Shown here: positions 1 through 11,814 of the stretch, one piece after another
Numbering within the stretch: the first letter of the stretch is position 1
Layout of the letters: every line of letters begins with the position of its first letter
Assembly: GCA_016287385.1 (NCBI GenBank)
Contig: JAEEWM010000004.1
Coordinates: 140,336-204,335, forward strand
Source of the DNA: Clostridiaceae bacterium
Lineage (GTDB): Bacteria; Bacillota; Clostridia; Oscillospirales; Acutalibacteraceae
DNA length: 64,000 bases
Reading direction: 5' to 3'
Notes under the pieces: generated by a model
What the model saw: only the letters and a program-made list of their open reading frames with translations
Databases searched by the model: none
What the model was told of the DNA's origin: nothing
Program-made: the position numbers and the translations under genes

Positions 1-2
1 AG

Positions 3-1238
3 GGCGACATTCAGCTTTATGTTTCCCGCGACGACGCCGGCGAGGAGGATTACGCCGCGTTCAAAAAGTGGGACATAGGCGATATAATCGGCGTTAAGGG
101 ATTTGTTTTCAAAACCCGCACAGGTGAAATAACGGTTCACGTTCAGCATATTGAGTTGCTCGCAAAGTCACTTCTCCCCTTACCCGAAAAATTTCACGGT
201 CTCAAAGATACCGATACGCGCTACCGTCAACGCTACGTTGATTTAATAGTAAATCCCGAAGTGCGCGATACATTTATCAAGCGTTCGCAGATACTTCGCG
301 AAATACGCGCCTATCTTGACTCCAAGGGCTTTTTAGAGGTCGATACCCCCATTTTGGTGCCGCTTGAAATCGGCGCCGCCGCGCGTCCCTTTAAGACGCA
401 TCACAACACACTCGATATGGACATGTATCTGCGTATTGAGACCGAGCTTTACCTTAAACGTCTGATAGTCGGCGGTATGAACAAGGTGTATGAGGTCGGC
501 AGAATATTCCGTAATGAGGGTATGGATACGAAGCATAACCCTGAATTTACTACGATTGAGCTTTATCAGGCGTTCACCGACTATCACGGTATGATGGATC
601 TTGTCGAAGAACTTAATACAATGCTTGCCGAAAAGATTTGCGGCAGTAAGAAAATCACATATCAGGGCACCGAGATAGATATGGGTCACTGGGAACGCCT
701 TACTATGATTGAGGCGGTAAAGAAGTATTCCGGGTGTGATTATTACACTTGGGAAACTGATGAACAGGCGCGCGCCGTCGCAAAGGAAAAGGGCGTTCAA
801 GTGCCCGATGACGCTACAAAAGGCACGGTTCTCGCAGAATTGTTTGACGCTTTTGTTGAGGAGAACCTTATTCAGCCGACGTTTATATACGATTATCCTG
901 TCGAGAACAGTCCCCTTGCAAAGCGCAAGCCGGATGACCCCGCTTTTACGGAACGCTTTGAATACTTTATTAACGCCACCGAATTCGGCAACGCTTTCAG
1001 CGAGCTTAACGACCCGATAGATCAGAAGGAGCGTTTTGAAAAACAGGTAGCCGCGAAGCGCGCGGCGGATCCGGACTGCCAAAGCGAGGTTGATTACGAC
1101 TATATCACCGCGCTTGAATACGGTCTCGCACCTACCGGCGGTCTCGGCTTCGGTATCGACAGACTCGTTATGCTGCTTACCGACTCTCCGTCCATAAGAG
1201 ACGTTTTGCTCTTCCCGACGATGAAACCGATAGACTGA
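3..1238 (+). CDS. lysS: Lysyl-tRNA synthetase, class II (5'-truncated by the window edge)
   Basis: Class II LysRS charges tRNA-Lys with lysine in the cytoplasm. The frame is open from base 3, before any start codon, so the N-terminus lies outside the window. The visible part begins in the anticodon-binding OB fold (residues reading [11 protein letters not shown], then the [13 protein letters not shown] strand). It continues into the class II catalytic domain with motif 2 ([15 protein letters not shown]) and motif 3 near the C-terminus ([16 protein letters not shown]). The end [12 protein letters not shown] is the normal LysRS C-terminus, so the 3' end is intact. The next gene follows 50 bp downstream on the same strand. 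The aspartyl and asparaginyl enzymes are related, but the motif 2 wording and the OB-to-catalytic linker ([15 protein letters not shown]) fit LysRS. Confidence 0.97.
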   Translation, partial: GDIQLYVSRDDAGEEDYAAFKKWDIGDIIGVKGFVFKTRTGEITVHVQHIELLAKSLLPLPEKFHGLKDTDTRYRQRYVDLIVNPEVRDTFIKRSQILREIRAYLDSKGFLEVDTPILVPLEIGAAARPFKTHHNTLDMDMYLRIETELYLKRLIVGGMNKVYEVGRIFRNEGMDTKHNPEFTTIELYQAFTDYHGMMDLVEELNTMLAEKICGSKKITYQGTEIDMGHWERLTMIEAVKKYSGCDYYTWETDEQARAVAKEKGVQVPDDATKGTVLAELFDAFVEENLIQPTFIYDYPVENSPLAKRKPDDPAFTERFEYFINATEFGNAFSELNDPIDQKERFEKQVAAKRAADPDCQSEVDYDYITALEYGLAPTGGLGFGIDRLVMLLTDSPSIRDVLLFPTMKPID

Positions 1239-1288
1239 ACACAGGTATAAATGATATTATAAGTTATTCTCTTGCTCAGGGGGGAACA

Positions 1289-2068
1289 ATGAAAAAGAAC
1301 AATTATCAAACCGATGTGGCTCTCTTATCCGTAACGACGACCGAGTTTCGCGCGGTTACGCACTTTCATGATTGGAAGGCAAAGACCTTTACGGGTGACG
1401 ATCAGATTTATGATGTGGCTGAATTTGAACGTGACGGCCTGAAGCGATCGATTATTCACGCAAAAATCGGCGAAATGGGTATGACGTCCGCCGCGGCGAC
1501 CGCAATGAAAGTGATTTTTCTTTTTCGTCCGCGCTATCTCATTATGGTGGGAATCGCCGCCGGTGTCGTTAAAGATGAAATTGAGGATCAGCGATACGGC
1601 GACGTGATCGTTCCCGACGTCATCTGGAATTATTCCGCGGGGAAATTTGTCAGTCCGGAGCTTGCGGAAATACGCTACGGAAATATGGGCTTTCTTCCCC
1701 GGTCAACCGCCGAGAATATACCCGAGGAGATACTGCCCTATTTGCGAAAAGCGGCGGCTTCTGAGGAGAATCCGTGCCACGTATACATAGGACCTATGGC
1801 GTGCGGCAGTACCGTTGTTGCAAACAGAGAGTTGCTTGAAAAACAGATATACACCCAGTATCAACATACGGCGGGATTGGATATGGAATCATACGCCGTG
1901 GTATACGCCGCAAATCACGCTAACGATCCTAAACCGACACCGATTATCGTAAAAAGCGTATGCGATTTCGCTGACAGTAAAAAATCTGATGATTATCAGC
2001 GTTTTGCCGCATATTCAAGCTGTGAGTTTGCAAAATTTCTTTATGAAAAAATCCTTCCAATGGATTGA
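1289..2068 (+). CDS. Nucleoside phosphorylase-superfamily protein (MTA/SAH nucleosidase-like)
   Basis: This 259-residue protein belongs to the PNP/UDP phosphorylase fold, whose members cleave the N-glycosidic bond of nucleosides. Visible features are the glycine-rich strand LIMVGIAAGV near residue 90, the ribose-contacting GLDMESYAV (with the conserved Met-Glu) near residue 195, and VCDFADSKK near residue 230, which should supply the catalytic Asp that protonates the base. The order and spacing match 5'-methylthioadenosine/S-adenosylhomocysteine nucleosidase-type enzymes. The N-terminus and the inserted loop after GVVKDE are divergent, so the substrate is uncertain. A GGGGGG ribosome site lies 6 bases before the ATG. 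It sits between lysS and a phospholipid synthase and may be co-transcribed with both. Confidence 0.8.
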   Translation: MKKNNYQTDVALLSVTTTEFRAVTHFHDWKAKTFTGDDQIYDVAEFERDGLKRSIIHAKIGEMGMTSAAATAMKVIFLFRPRYLIMVGIAAGVVKDEIEDQRYGDVIVPDVIWNYSAGKFVSPELAEIRYGNMGFLPRSTAENIPEEILPYLRKAAASEENPCHVYIGPMACGSTVVANRELLEKQIYTQYQHTAGLDMESYAVVYAANHANDPKPTPIIVKSVCDFADSKKSDDYQRFAAYSSCEFAKFLYEKILPMD

Positions 2069-2108
2069 GTTTTCAATCGGCAATAAGATCAGGAAAGGAA
2101 GCAATGGT

Positions 2109-2657
2109 TTGAGTTTTAGAAAGAATATACCCAATATTGTCACCTCGCTGAGATTTTTAGGTACCTTTATCATTTTGTTTTTAGAGCCGCTTACCATCCC
2201 CTATTTCGCGGCTTACACCGCCACAGGAATAACCGATTTGCTTGACGGCTTTCTTTCAAGAAGGCTTAACGCCGCAAGCGAACTCGGCGCCCGGCTTGAC
2301 AGTGTCGCCGACCTTAGTTTTTATACGGTAAGCCTCATTAAACTTCTGCCGATACTTAGAGAAATACTTCCGGGATATATCTGGATTATGGTTGCAATAA
2401 TGCTTGCTGTACGCATTCTTTCCTACATAATCGCCGCCTTAAAGTTTCACCGTTTTGCGGCGCACCATACCTGGCTTAATAAAATTACCGGCGTTTTTGT
2501 TTTCGCGGTCCCGTATTTTCTCGTCACATCGTTTGACGTACCGTTCTGCTTTTTGGTTTGCCTTGCCGGCATTCTCTCAACAGCGGAAGATTTCTTCATT
2601 CATCTGACGTCTTCAAAATACGACCCGGACATCAAATCGGTGCTGTCGATAGGATAA
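2109..2657 (+). CDS. CDP-alcohol phosphatidyltransferase (PgsA-like)
   Basis: An integral membrane enzyme that transfers a phosphatidyl group from CDP-diacylglycerol to an alcohol such as glycerol-3-phosphate. The family signature is visible as DLLDGFLSRR followed by ELGARLDSVAD, giving the D-x2-DG-x2-[AS]R and G-x3-D-x3-D metal-binding pattern. Several hydrophobic helices flank it. I chose the TTG at 2109 because AGGAAAGGAAG lies about 8 bases upstream and the protein then begins SFRKNIPNIV, the usual PgsA-type N-terminus. The nearest in-frame ATG, at 2043, lies inside the preceding gene. The product is 182 residues, normal for the family. The exact acceptor alcohol cannot be told from sequence. 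Confidence 0.82.
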   Translation: MSFRKNIPNIVTSLRFLGTFIILFLEPLTIPYFAAYTATGITDLLDGFLSRRLNAASELGARLDSVADLSFYTVSLIKLLPILREILPGYIWIMVAIMLAVRILSYIIAALKFHRFAAHHTWLNKITGVFVFAVPYFLVTSFDVPFCFLVCLAGILSTAEDFFIHLTSSKYDPDIKSVLSIG

Positions 2658-2682
2658 CGCGGCGATATATCGGAAAATTAAA

Positions 2683-2708
2683 CACCCGCTTGTGCGGGTG
2701 CTTTTTTT
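2683..2708 (+). terminator. Rho-independent terminator after the lysS cluster
   Basis: CACCCGC and GCGGGTG pair around a TTGT loop and are followed by a C and seven T residues. This closes the plus-strand lysS-nucleosidase-phosphatidyltransferase run. The minus-strand ZIP gene ends just beyond it. Confidence 0.9.
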
Positions 2709-2725
2709 GTGCGCCGGAAAAGCCA

Positions 2726-3529
2726 TTATCCGAGCATGACGTCAAGCAGCATCATAACGGCAAAGCCCGCCACAATACCCATTGTGGCGATATACGGGTT
2801 TTTTATCTGATTTTTTTGACATTCAGGTATCAGCTCGTGAACTGCGACAAGTATCATGGCGCCCGCCGCAAAGGACAGCGCAAAGGGCAGAATTGATTGA
2901 ACGTAAACAACGAGCGCCGCGCCTATTACGCCGGCTATCGGTTCAACGATGCCGGAAGCCTGCCCAAGCAGAAAGCTTTTAGTGCGCGAACACCCCTCGC
3001 GCCTTAAAGGCAGTGAAACCGCAGCGCCCTCCGGGAAGTTTTGAAGACCTATACCGATTGCGATACTTATCGCGCCGGTAAGACTTTCGGGGTCGGGTGT
3101 TCCCTTTCCGAGCGCGCCGAAAGCCACTCCTACAGCCAAACCCTCGGGGATATTGTGAAGTGTTATCGAAAGAATAAGCATAATTATCCGGTTTCTTTGC
3201 TCGGTTGTCAGATTATCGCCGATATTTGCCCTTATTGTCGCCGCTGTGACGGCTTTATCGGAAAGCCACATAAAAACCGCACCGCAAACAAAACCCGCCG
3301 TAACAATAAAATAAGCGGGAATATTGAAATTTTCTTCGGCGCGGTCAACCGCCGGTTCTAAAAGCGACCAGAAGCAGGCGGCTATCATTACACCGGACGC
3401 GAAGCCGAGCATGACGTTCAGAAGCTTCGGCGACGGCCTCTTGAAAAACACGACTGTTGCGGCGCCGAGAGCGGTTACAAACCATGTTCCGAGCGTGGCA
3501 ACAAGCGCGTAGAATATATTTACAGACAT
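2726..3529 (-). CDS. ZIP-family divalent metal transporter
   Basis: A 267-residue membrane protein of the ZIP family, which carries zinc and related metals into the cytosol. The two metal-binding helices are visible: LSITLHNIPEGLAVGV (His-Asn-x-Pro-Glu-Gly, helix 4) and AIGIGLQNFPEGAAVSL (helix 5). The second has Gln-Asn-Phe-Pro-Glu in place of the second His-Asn-x-Pro-Glu, a known GufA/ZupT-like variant. Seven to eight hydrophobic helices span the protein. I start at the ATG at 3529 because a perfect AGGAGG lies 8 bases upstream. A longer in-frame reading to 3598 would run into spoIVA. It lies 53 bp downstream of spoIVA and may be read through from it. Confidence 0.9.
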   Translation of the reverse strand: MSVNIFYALVATLGTWFVTALGAATVVFFKRPSPKLLNVMLGFASGVMIAACFWSLLEPAVDRAEENFNIPAYFIVTAGFVCGAVFMWLSDKAVTAATIRANIGDNLTTEQRNRIIMLILSITLHNIPEGLAVGVAFGALGKGTPDPESLTGAISIAIGIGLQNFPEGAAVSLPLRREGCSRTKSFLLGQASGIVEPIAGVIGAALVVYVQSILPFALSFAAGAMILVAVHELIPECQKNQIKNPYIATMGIVAGFAVMMLLDVMLG

Positions 3530-3582
3530 GAATTTCCCTCCTGTACCCATTATATTTTTGGGGTACGGGAGGGTGAATGATT

Positions 3583-5061
3583 TCAGAGAATTATGCAAAC
3601 AAGACCGTTACATCCCTCGTTTATAACACGTTCTATTGTTTCCTGAACGCGCATTCTCGCATCCGCCGGCATACGGGAAAGCTTGCTGTGGAGCCCTTCG
3701 TTTACAAGTTCGTGCAGTGATTTCCCGAATATGTTTGAATCCCATATTTTAACGGGATTCTCCTCAAATTCGCTGAGCAGATACATAACAAGGTCTTCAG
3801 ACTGCTTCTCACTGCCCACAATCGGACTGACCTCAGTGGTGATATTTGCCTTCATAAGATGTATAGACGGCGCCGAAGCTTTAAGGCGGACGCCGTATCT
3901 GCCGCCCTGTTTTACAATTTCCGGCTCTTCAAGTGACAATTCTTCAATCGTGGGCATTACTATTCCGTAGCCGGTCGCCTCAACCTCGTCAAGTGCGTCC
4001 TTGACTCGCATGTACTGCGACTTGATTTTTGAAAGCTCGATTATATTTTCCATAAGCTCCTGCTCATCTGATATTTCAATTCCTGCGGTTTGAGTCAGCA
4101 CTTTATAGAAAAGTTCCGGCCTGATATTCAGTTTAATTTCCGCGCTTCCCTGCCCTAAATCAATGTTTTGTACGCCGGCGCCGTCGGATATCTCGTTTCC
4201 GTCAAAAGCGCGCTCAAAGGTGTTGATATCACGTATACGGCTGATTCCCTGCGCGGCGTTCCTGATATTTGCCAGAAGCTCGCTTTTGAGCCAGTGATCG
4301 AGCGGCAGAGAGTTTATCCAGCGCGGGAAGTTAATTCTCATTTCTCTGACAGGAAACTCATAGAGTATCTGTGAAAGTATCTTTCGTATGTCCACTTCGT
4401 CAAGATCAAGGCAGTTGACGGGTATTACCGGGACGCCGTATTTATCCGATAACTCTTTTGAAGCGAAAACCGATGTTTCGCTTTCGGGTTCAAGACAGTT
4501 ATACAACACGATATACGGCTTATGGATGCCGCTCAGTTCGTCAATCACCCTCGCTTCCGCCTCTTCATATTCCTCACGCGGTATATCGGTTATTGAGCCG
4601 TCCGTGGTAATGACAAGACCGATGGTTGAATGCTCTGTTATTACCTTTTTTGTCCCGATTTCCGCCGCCATGTTAAATGGTATCGGCTCTTCAAACCAGG
4701 GCGTTTTTACCATACGCGGCTGGTCGTTTTCAATATAACCGAGCGCGCTCGGCACTATGTAGCCTACGCAGTCTATCAGCCGGACATTCATTGACGCGGT
4801 GTTATCAATATTTATATTAACGCCCTTTTCCGGAATGAATTTCGGCTCGGTTGTCATTATAGTCCTGCCGGAGGACGCCTGCGGCAATTCATCGTTCGCA
4901 CGTTCTCTTGTATACTCTTCCGTAATATTCGGCATAACGAGCTTATCCATAAACTGCTTTATAAAGGTTGATTTGCCGGACCTTACAGGGCCTACAACAC
5001 CGATATAAATATCGCCGCCGGTTCTTGCGGCAATATCCGCGTATATACTTGTATCAGCCAT
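3583..5061 (-). CDS. spoIVA: Stage IV sporulation protein A, spore coat morphogenetic ATPase
   Basis: SpoIVA polymerises on the forespore surface using ATP and forms the basal layer on which coat and cortex assemble. The 492-residue length is the family norm. The N-terminal TRAFAC-type P-loop is clear (VGPVRSGKST, about residues 23-32), followed by a TEPKFIPEKG switch segment. The C-terminal domain ends CNGLVCIIL, as in other SpoIVA proteins, where this tail contacts SpoVM. The ribosome site is GGAGG, 8 bases before the ATG. A possible mother-cell promoter lies just upstream (5097-5125). A spoVM gene, its membrane-anchoring partner, is in the same window at 21287-21370. Confidence 0.98.
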   Translation of the reverse strand: MADTSIYADIAARTGGDIYIGVVGPVRSGKSTFIKQFMDKLVMPNITEEYTRERANDELPQASSGRTIMTTEPKFIPEKGVNINIDNTASMNVRLIDCVGYIVPSALGYIENDQPRMVKTPWFEEPIPFNMAAEIGTKKVITEHSTIGLVITTDGSITDIPREEYEEAEARVIDELSGIHKPYIVLYNCLEPESETSVFASKELSDKYGVPVIPVNCLDLDEVDIRKILSQILYEFPVREMRINFPRWINSLPLDHWLKSELLANIRNAAQGISRIRDINTFERAFDGNEISDGAGVQNIDLGQGSAEIKLNIRPELFYKVLTQTAGIEISDEQELMENIIELSKIKSQYMRVKDALDEVEATGYGIVMPTIEELSLEEPEIVKQGGRYGVRLKASAPSIHLMKANITTEVSPIVGSEKQSEDLVMYLLSEFEENPVKIWDSNIFGKSLHELVNEGLHSKLSRMPADARMRVQETIERVINEGCNGLVCIIL

Positions 5062-5096
5062 AAATATTCCTCCGAAATTTTGTCTTTTCTGTTAGA

Positions 5097-5125
5097 ATAC
5101 TATGACCGGTGTTTCCGCTTTATGA
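5097..5125 (-). promoter_or_regulatory. Possible SigE-type mother-cell promoter of spoIVA
   Basis: On the minus strand TCATAAA and CATAGTAT are separated by 14 bases, close to the SigE pattern (ATA-rich -35, CATA-start -10) and placed about 36 bases before the spoIVA start. Early mother-cell expression by SigE is established for spoIVA in Bacillus. The match is by eye only. Confidence 0.4.
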
Positions 5126-5157
5126 CAAAAAATCGCACCCGTATAACGGATGCGATT
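5126..5157 (-). terminator. Rho-independent terminator of the ileS-lacZ operon
   Basis: On the minus strand an 11-bp stem (AATCGCATCCG with CGGGTGCGATT, one G-T pair) is followed by five T residues. It lies just after the beta-galactosidase stop codon and just before the spoIVA promoter region. Confidence 0.9.
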
Positions 5158-5161
5158 AATT

Positions 5162-7996
<2,835 letters not shown>

Positions 7997-8001
7997 CTAC
8001 C

Positions 8002-8340
8002 TCATTCAAGTTTTTCAATAATGTAATTATTCTGTTCAAGCACACGGCCTATCGCATAAATAAGGAAGAAGAATATGGCGGAAAAGACGGCAAACACAAG
8101 AACAACGCCGAACGCCACGGCAATGAATTTAGACAAATTTTTGTAAATCAGGAACGCAATCAAAAGGCCGACTACCAAATTGAGTATGGCAACAAGATAA
8201 GCGATGAATTTAATAATTTGCGCCATATTCTTAAATGCCAGATCGCCGTAAAACCCGACGGGGTCGGTGATGTTGAACTTTTTCGAGGGTATATCCATAT
8301 CCTCGGAAAATTGCTCATCAAAATAATTGTTGTTTTCCAT
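8002..8340 (-). CDS. Small membrane protein, two predicted helices, function unknown
   Basis: I do not recognise the family. The 112-residue protein has an acidic N-terminal third (MENNNYFDEQFSEDMD) and two long hydrophobic segments at about 46-68 and 75-99, separated by a short basic turn (YKNLSK). It ends in a polar tail. I start at the ATG at 8340, which has AGGAG at 8 bases. An upstream in-frame GTG would sit directly on that ribosome site. It lies 17 bp after ileS and overlaps the beta-galactosidase ribosome site, so the three genes form one transcript. It resembles the small DUF4282-like membrane proteins in size and topology only. Confidence 0.75.
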   Translation of the reverse strand: MENNNYFDEQFSEDMDIPSKKFNITDPVGFYGDLAFKNMAQIIKFIAYLVAILNLVVGLLIAFLIYKNLSKFIAVAFGVVLVFAVFSAIFFFLIYAIGRVLEQNNYIIEKLE

Positions 8341-8357
8341 GATACACACTCCTAAAA

Positions 8358-11300
8358 TTATATTTTTTCAACGCCGATTTCGAGGCCGGTGCCGTTTATA
8401 TCCCAGGTCTTGTTATATCCGTTTACAGCGCCGGATGTCACAGAATCGGCAAGCGTATCGGCTGAAATGCCGGCGGTATTTTTCAGGACGGTTGCAATGG
8501 CGTTTTCGTCGCCCTTGACAGTGACTCTGATGTGATCCGTTACGTTGAATGCGGCCTCTTTGCGCATAGTCTGTATTTTGCTGACAACCTCGCGTACAAA
8601 GCCCTCTTCAAGGAGCTCCTCGGTGAGGTTTGTATCAAGGGCAACAGTTATGCCGCGATCGCTGACTGTAAAGAAGCCCTCCTTTTGATTTGCTTCTATA
8701 AGGACATCTTCACTAAGCAGCGTAACATCGCCCGAAGGCAGATTAAGCGTTAAACTGCCTTCGCTGTCAAGAGTGCGTTTGGCGGAATCACCGTCAATTT
8801 CAGAAAGCGCCGTTCTGATTTCATTAAGCTGTTTACCGAATTTCGGACCGACCGTTTTAAGTTGCGGCTTTAATGTATAGGAAACGAAATTATCGACCTC
8901 GTCGGAGAAAAGCACGCTCTTGATATTCAGTTCGTCTTTGATTACGTCGATAAAATAATCCGGCAAATCAATATCGCACTTAACAAACATTTTACTGAGC
9001 GGCTGACGGTTCTTTATCGCCGCGCCGTTGCGGGCGGAACGTCCGAGAACGACAATTTCAAGCACTCTGTCCATCTTGCTTTCGAGGTCAGTATCTATAA
9101 GATTTTCATCAACCTGCGGAAAAGCGCACAGATGTATGCTTTCGGGAGCGTCCTTATCGACAGAGCGTACAAGGTTCTGATAAATGCTCTCGGTCATAAA
9201 CGGTATCATGGGTGCCGCCGCGAGCGCGGTGGTGAGAAGCGCCTTATAAAGCACAAGATAAGCCGTCTTTTTATCCTCGGTCATTCCCTGCACCCAATAA
9301 CGCTCTCTGCCGCGGCGGACGTACCAGTTACTCATTTCGTCAACAAATGTGTCAAGCGCGCGAGCCGCCTCGGGTATCCGGTAATTGGCAAGGTTATCGT
9401 CAACCGCTTTAACCATTGAGTTAAGCTTCGATAAAAGCCATTTATCCATTACGGTGAGACTTTCAGGATTGAGTTCATGTTCGCCGGGGTTAAACTTATC
9501 AATATTCGCATAAAGAATATAGAAAGCATAGGTGTTCCAAAGTGTGCCCATGAATTTGCGCTGACCTTCAATTACCGCTTTCCCGTTAAAGCGGTTCGGC
9601 AGCCACGGGGCGGAGTTGGTATAGAAGTACCAGCGTATTGCGTCGGCACCGTACTTTTCGAGGGCGTCAAACGGGTCGACGGCGTTGCCCTTAGATTTGG
9701 ACATCTTCTGACCGTTTTCATCCTGAACGTGTCCTAAAACGATTACGTTTTTGAACGGCGCTTTGTTGAATATCAGGGTTGAAATCGCAAGCAGTGAATA
9801 AAACCATCCGCGAGTCTGGTCGACTGCCTCGGAAATGAAGTCCGCCGGGAACTGTGACTCGAACAGCTCTTTGTTTTCAAAAGGATAATGATGCTGTGCA
9901 AACGGCATTGAGCCGGAATCAAACCAGCAGTCTATAACCTCCGGCACACGGTGCATAATGCCGCCGCACTCCGGGCACTTGATAGTTACAGCGTCAATTT
10001 TCGGTCTGTGAAGCTCGATATCGTCGGGGCAGTTATCTGACATGCTCTTCAATTCATCGATACTGCCCACAGCGTGTAAATGACCGCATTCGCATTGCCA
10101 TATATTAAGCGGCGTGCCCCAATAACGGTTGCGTGATATGCCCCAGTCCTGAACGTTATTGAGCCAATCGCCGAACCTGCCTTTTCCTATGCTCTCGGGT
10201 ATCCAGTTAATCGTATTGTTGTTTCTTATAAGGTCATCCCTGACCTGGGTCATCTTAATAAACCAAGATTCGCGGGCGTAGTAAATAAGCGGAGTATCAC
10301 AGCGCCAGCAGAACGGATAGTCGTGCTCAAATTTCGGCGCCGAGAATAACAGACCGCGTTCCTCAAGGTCAACGAGTATTTTCGGATCCGCGTCTTTTAC
10401 AAATAGACCGGCGAAAGGCGTATCATCGGTCATATTGCCCTTGCCGTCCACAAATTGAACGAACGGCAGATCGTATTTTCTGCCTACACGAGCGTCGTCC
10501 TCACCGAAAGCGGGCGCGCAGTGAACAATTCCGGTACCGTCAGTCATTGTAACGTAATTATCACACATAACGAAGAACGCTTTTTTACGCTGCTTTTGCG
10601 CAACCGGAGCCGCGCAGACGTAAAGCGGTTCATACTCTTTATATTCAAGGTCGCTGCCCGGAAATTCCGCGAGTATCTCGTAGGGTGCTTCACCGTCACC
10701 GGCAAGCGGTGAAAGAACTTTATCAAGAAGCGGCTTCGCCATATAGTAGGTGTAGCCGTCGCAGGCTCTGACCTTGCAGTAGCACTCGTCCGGATTTACG
10801 CAGAGAGCGACGTTTGAAGGCAACGTCCACGGTGTGGTGGTCCAGGCGAGGAAATATGCTTCTTCATCTTTAACCTTAAAACGAACGACAGCGCTGCGCT
10901 CTTTGACCGCCTTATATCCCTGCGCCACTTCATGAGAAGAGAGCGGTGTTCCGCATCGCGGACAGTACGGCACAACCTTAAAGCCCTTATACAAAAGACC
11001 TTTTTCAAAAATTTGTTTGAGCGCCCACCATTCAGATTCTATAAAACTGTTATGGTAAGTTACGTACGGATGTTCCATATCAGCCCAGAAGCCGACGGTT
11101 TTGGAAAAATCTTCCCACATACCCTTGTATTTCCATACGCTTTCTTTACAGTGCTCGATGAATTTTTCAAGACCGTACTGTTCAATTTGCTCCTTGCCGT
11201 CAAGTCCAAGGAGTTTTTCAACTTCAAGCTCGACAGGCAAACCGTGAGTATCCCAACCGGCTTTGCGCGGTACCATATACCCTTTCATTGTACGGTAGCG

Positions 11301-11507
11301 GGGTATCATATCTTTTATAACGCGGGTCAGAACGTGACCTATATGAGGTTTACCGTTTGCGGTAGGAGGTCCGTCGTAAAAAACATACGGCTCACCCTTT
11401 GCGCGGGAATCAATACTGGTCTCGAATATTTTTTCTTTTTCCCAGAAGTCTTTGATTTCCTTTTCCTGTTCCACAAAATTAAGATTCGGTTTGATATCCT
11501 TGTACAT
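8358..11507 (-). CDS. ileS: Isoleucyl-tRNA synthetase, type 2 (eukaryote-like clade)
   Basis: This class I synthetase charges tRNA-Ile and has an editing domain that removes misactivated valine. HIGH is at residues 55-58 (GKPHIGH) and KMSKS lies in GQKMSKSKGNAVDPFD near residue 595. The active-site motif reads GWDTHGLPVE rather than the GWDCHGLPIE of ordinary bacterial IleRS. At 1049 residues it is also longer than type 1 enzymes (about 920). Both features mark the type 2 clade, whose members are generally insensitive to mupirocin. Cys pairs CPRC, CWRC, CECG and CPECGG suggest zinc knuckles. Translation starts at an ATG with a GGAGC-type site. An Ile-specific T-box lies upstream (11528-11750). 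Confidence 0.98.
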   Translation of the reverse strand: MYKDIKPNLNFVEQEKEIKDFWEKEKIFETSIDSRAKGEPYVFYDGPPTANGKPHIGHVLTRVIKDMIPRYRTMKGYMVPRKAGWDTHGLPVELEVEKLLGLDGKEQIEQYGLEKFIEHCKESVWKYKGMWEDFSKTVGFWADMEHPYVTYHNSFIESEWWALKQIFEKGLLYKGFKVVPYCPRCGTPLSSHEVAQGYKAVKERSAVVRFKVKDEEAYFLAWTTTPWTLPSNVALCVNPDECYCKVRACDGYTYYMAKPLLDKVLSPLAGDGEAPYEILAEFPGSDLEYKEYEPLYVCAAPVAQKQRKKAFFVMCDNYVTMTDGTGIVHCAPAFGEDDARVGRKYDLPFVQFVDGKGNMTDDTPFAGLFVKDADPKILVDLEERGLLFSAPKFEHDYPFCWRCDTPLIYYARESWFIKMTQVRDDLIRNNNTINWIPESIGKGRFGDWLNNVQDWGISRNRYWGTPLNIWQCECGHLHAVGSIDELKSMSDNCPDDIELHRPKIDAVTIKCPECGGIMHRVPEVIDCWFDSGSMPFAQHHYPFENKELFESQFPADFISEAVDQTRGWFYSLLAISTLIFNKAPFKNVIVLGHVQDENGQKMSKSKGNAVDPFDALEKYGADAIRWYFYTNSAPWLPNRFNGKAVIEGQRKFMGTLWNTYAFYILYANIDKFNPGEHELNPESLTVMDKWLLSKLNSMVKAVDDNLANYRIPEAARALDTFVDEMSNWYVRRGRERYWVQGMTEDKKTAYLVLYKALLTTALAAAPMIPFMTESIYQNLVRSVDKDAPESIHLCAFPQVDENLIDTDLESKMDRVLEIVVLGRSARNGAAIKNRQPLSKMFVKCDIDLPDYFIDVIKDELNIKSVLFSDEVDNFVSYTLKPQLKTVGPKFGKQLNEIRTALSEIDGDSAKRTLDSEGSLTLNLPSGDVTLLSEDVLIEANQKEGFFTVSDRGITVALDTNLTEELLEEGFVREVVSKIQTMRKEAAFNVTDHIRVTVKGDENAIATVLKNTAGISADTLADSVTSGAVNGYNKTWDINGTGLEIGVEKI

Positions 11508-11527
11508 AACTTGCTCCTTTACGAACT

Positions 11528-11558
11528 AAAAAATAACCCTGTCCACAATAGGACAGGG
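11528..11558 (-). terminator. Regulated terminator of the ileS T-box leader
   Basis: On the minus strand CCCTGTCC pairs with GGACAGGG around a TATTGT loop, followed by TTATTTTTT. It lies directly after the T-box motif and 21 bases before the ileS start. This is the off-state hairpin that uncharged tRNA-Ile should prevent from forming. Confidence 0.93.
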
Positions 11559-11750
11559 ATAAACCGCTGAAAACCACCTATACGAACCGACATTCGCGCC
11601 GCTGTAACGGGTATGGCGTCCGGCGGGCGCTAATAGAAAACTTTCACGCCGCAGTTCGGGAGTGATTTAGCGTTAATGCTTTACCGGCCTTACACCGCCG
11701 CCGGCTCGCTTAAAAAGCATATAAAAACGCTACCGTCTCCGTCATAACTT
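11528..11750 (-). promoter_or_regulatory. T-box riboswitch, isoleucine specifier, controlling ileS
   Basis: The leader binds uncharged tRNA and allows read-through into ileS when isoleucyl-tRNA is scarce. On the minus strand the Stem I signature is present (AGCGAGCCGGCGGCGGTG near 11690-11708, then AAGGCCGGT). The specifier loop reads ATC followed by the conserved purine (specifier at 11664-11666, complement), matching Ile codon AUC. CACTCCCGAACTGCGG after it is typical Stem I. The T-box bulge reads AGGTGGTTTTCAGCGG (11564-11579), a variant of the usual AGGGTGGTACCGCGG that keeps the UGGU expected to pair with the ACCA end of tRNA-Ile. The terminator follows directly. Confidence 0.93.
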
Positions 11751-11761
11751 TTAACAACCAT

Positions 11762-11790
11762 ATTTTAACACATTTTTTCCAAAAAATCAA
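11762..11790 (-). promoter_or_regulatory. SigA promoter for the ileS leader
   Basis: Minus-strand TTGATT (11785-11790) and TAAAAT (11762-11767) are exactly 17 bases apart, placing the transcript start about 11754, at the head of the T-box. It is divergent from the dockerin-gene promoter at 11815. Confidence 0.85.
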
Positions 11791-11814
11791 TAATAATTAT
11801 GTGAGAAAATTTCA

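Noticed and set aside
333..1082. 249-codon minus-strand frame inside lysS
   Set aside because: Antisense to a conserved synthetase; no start signal and no recognisable domain. Many similar antisense frames in the window were left out for the same reason.
1989..2108. Longer start for the CDP-alcohol phosphatidyltransferase
   Set aside because: The extension overlaps the nucleosidase gene and lacks a ribosome site; the TTG at 2109 has a strong one.
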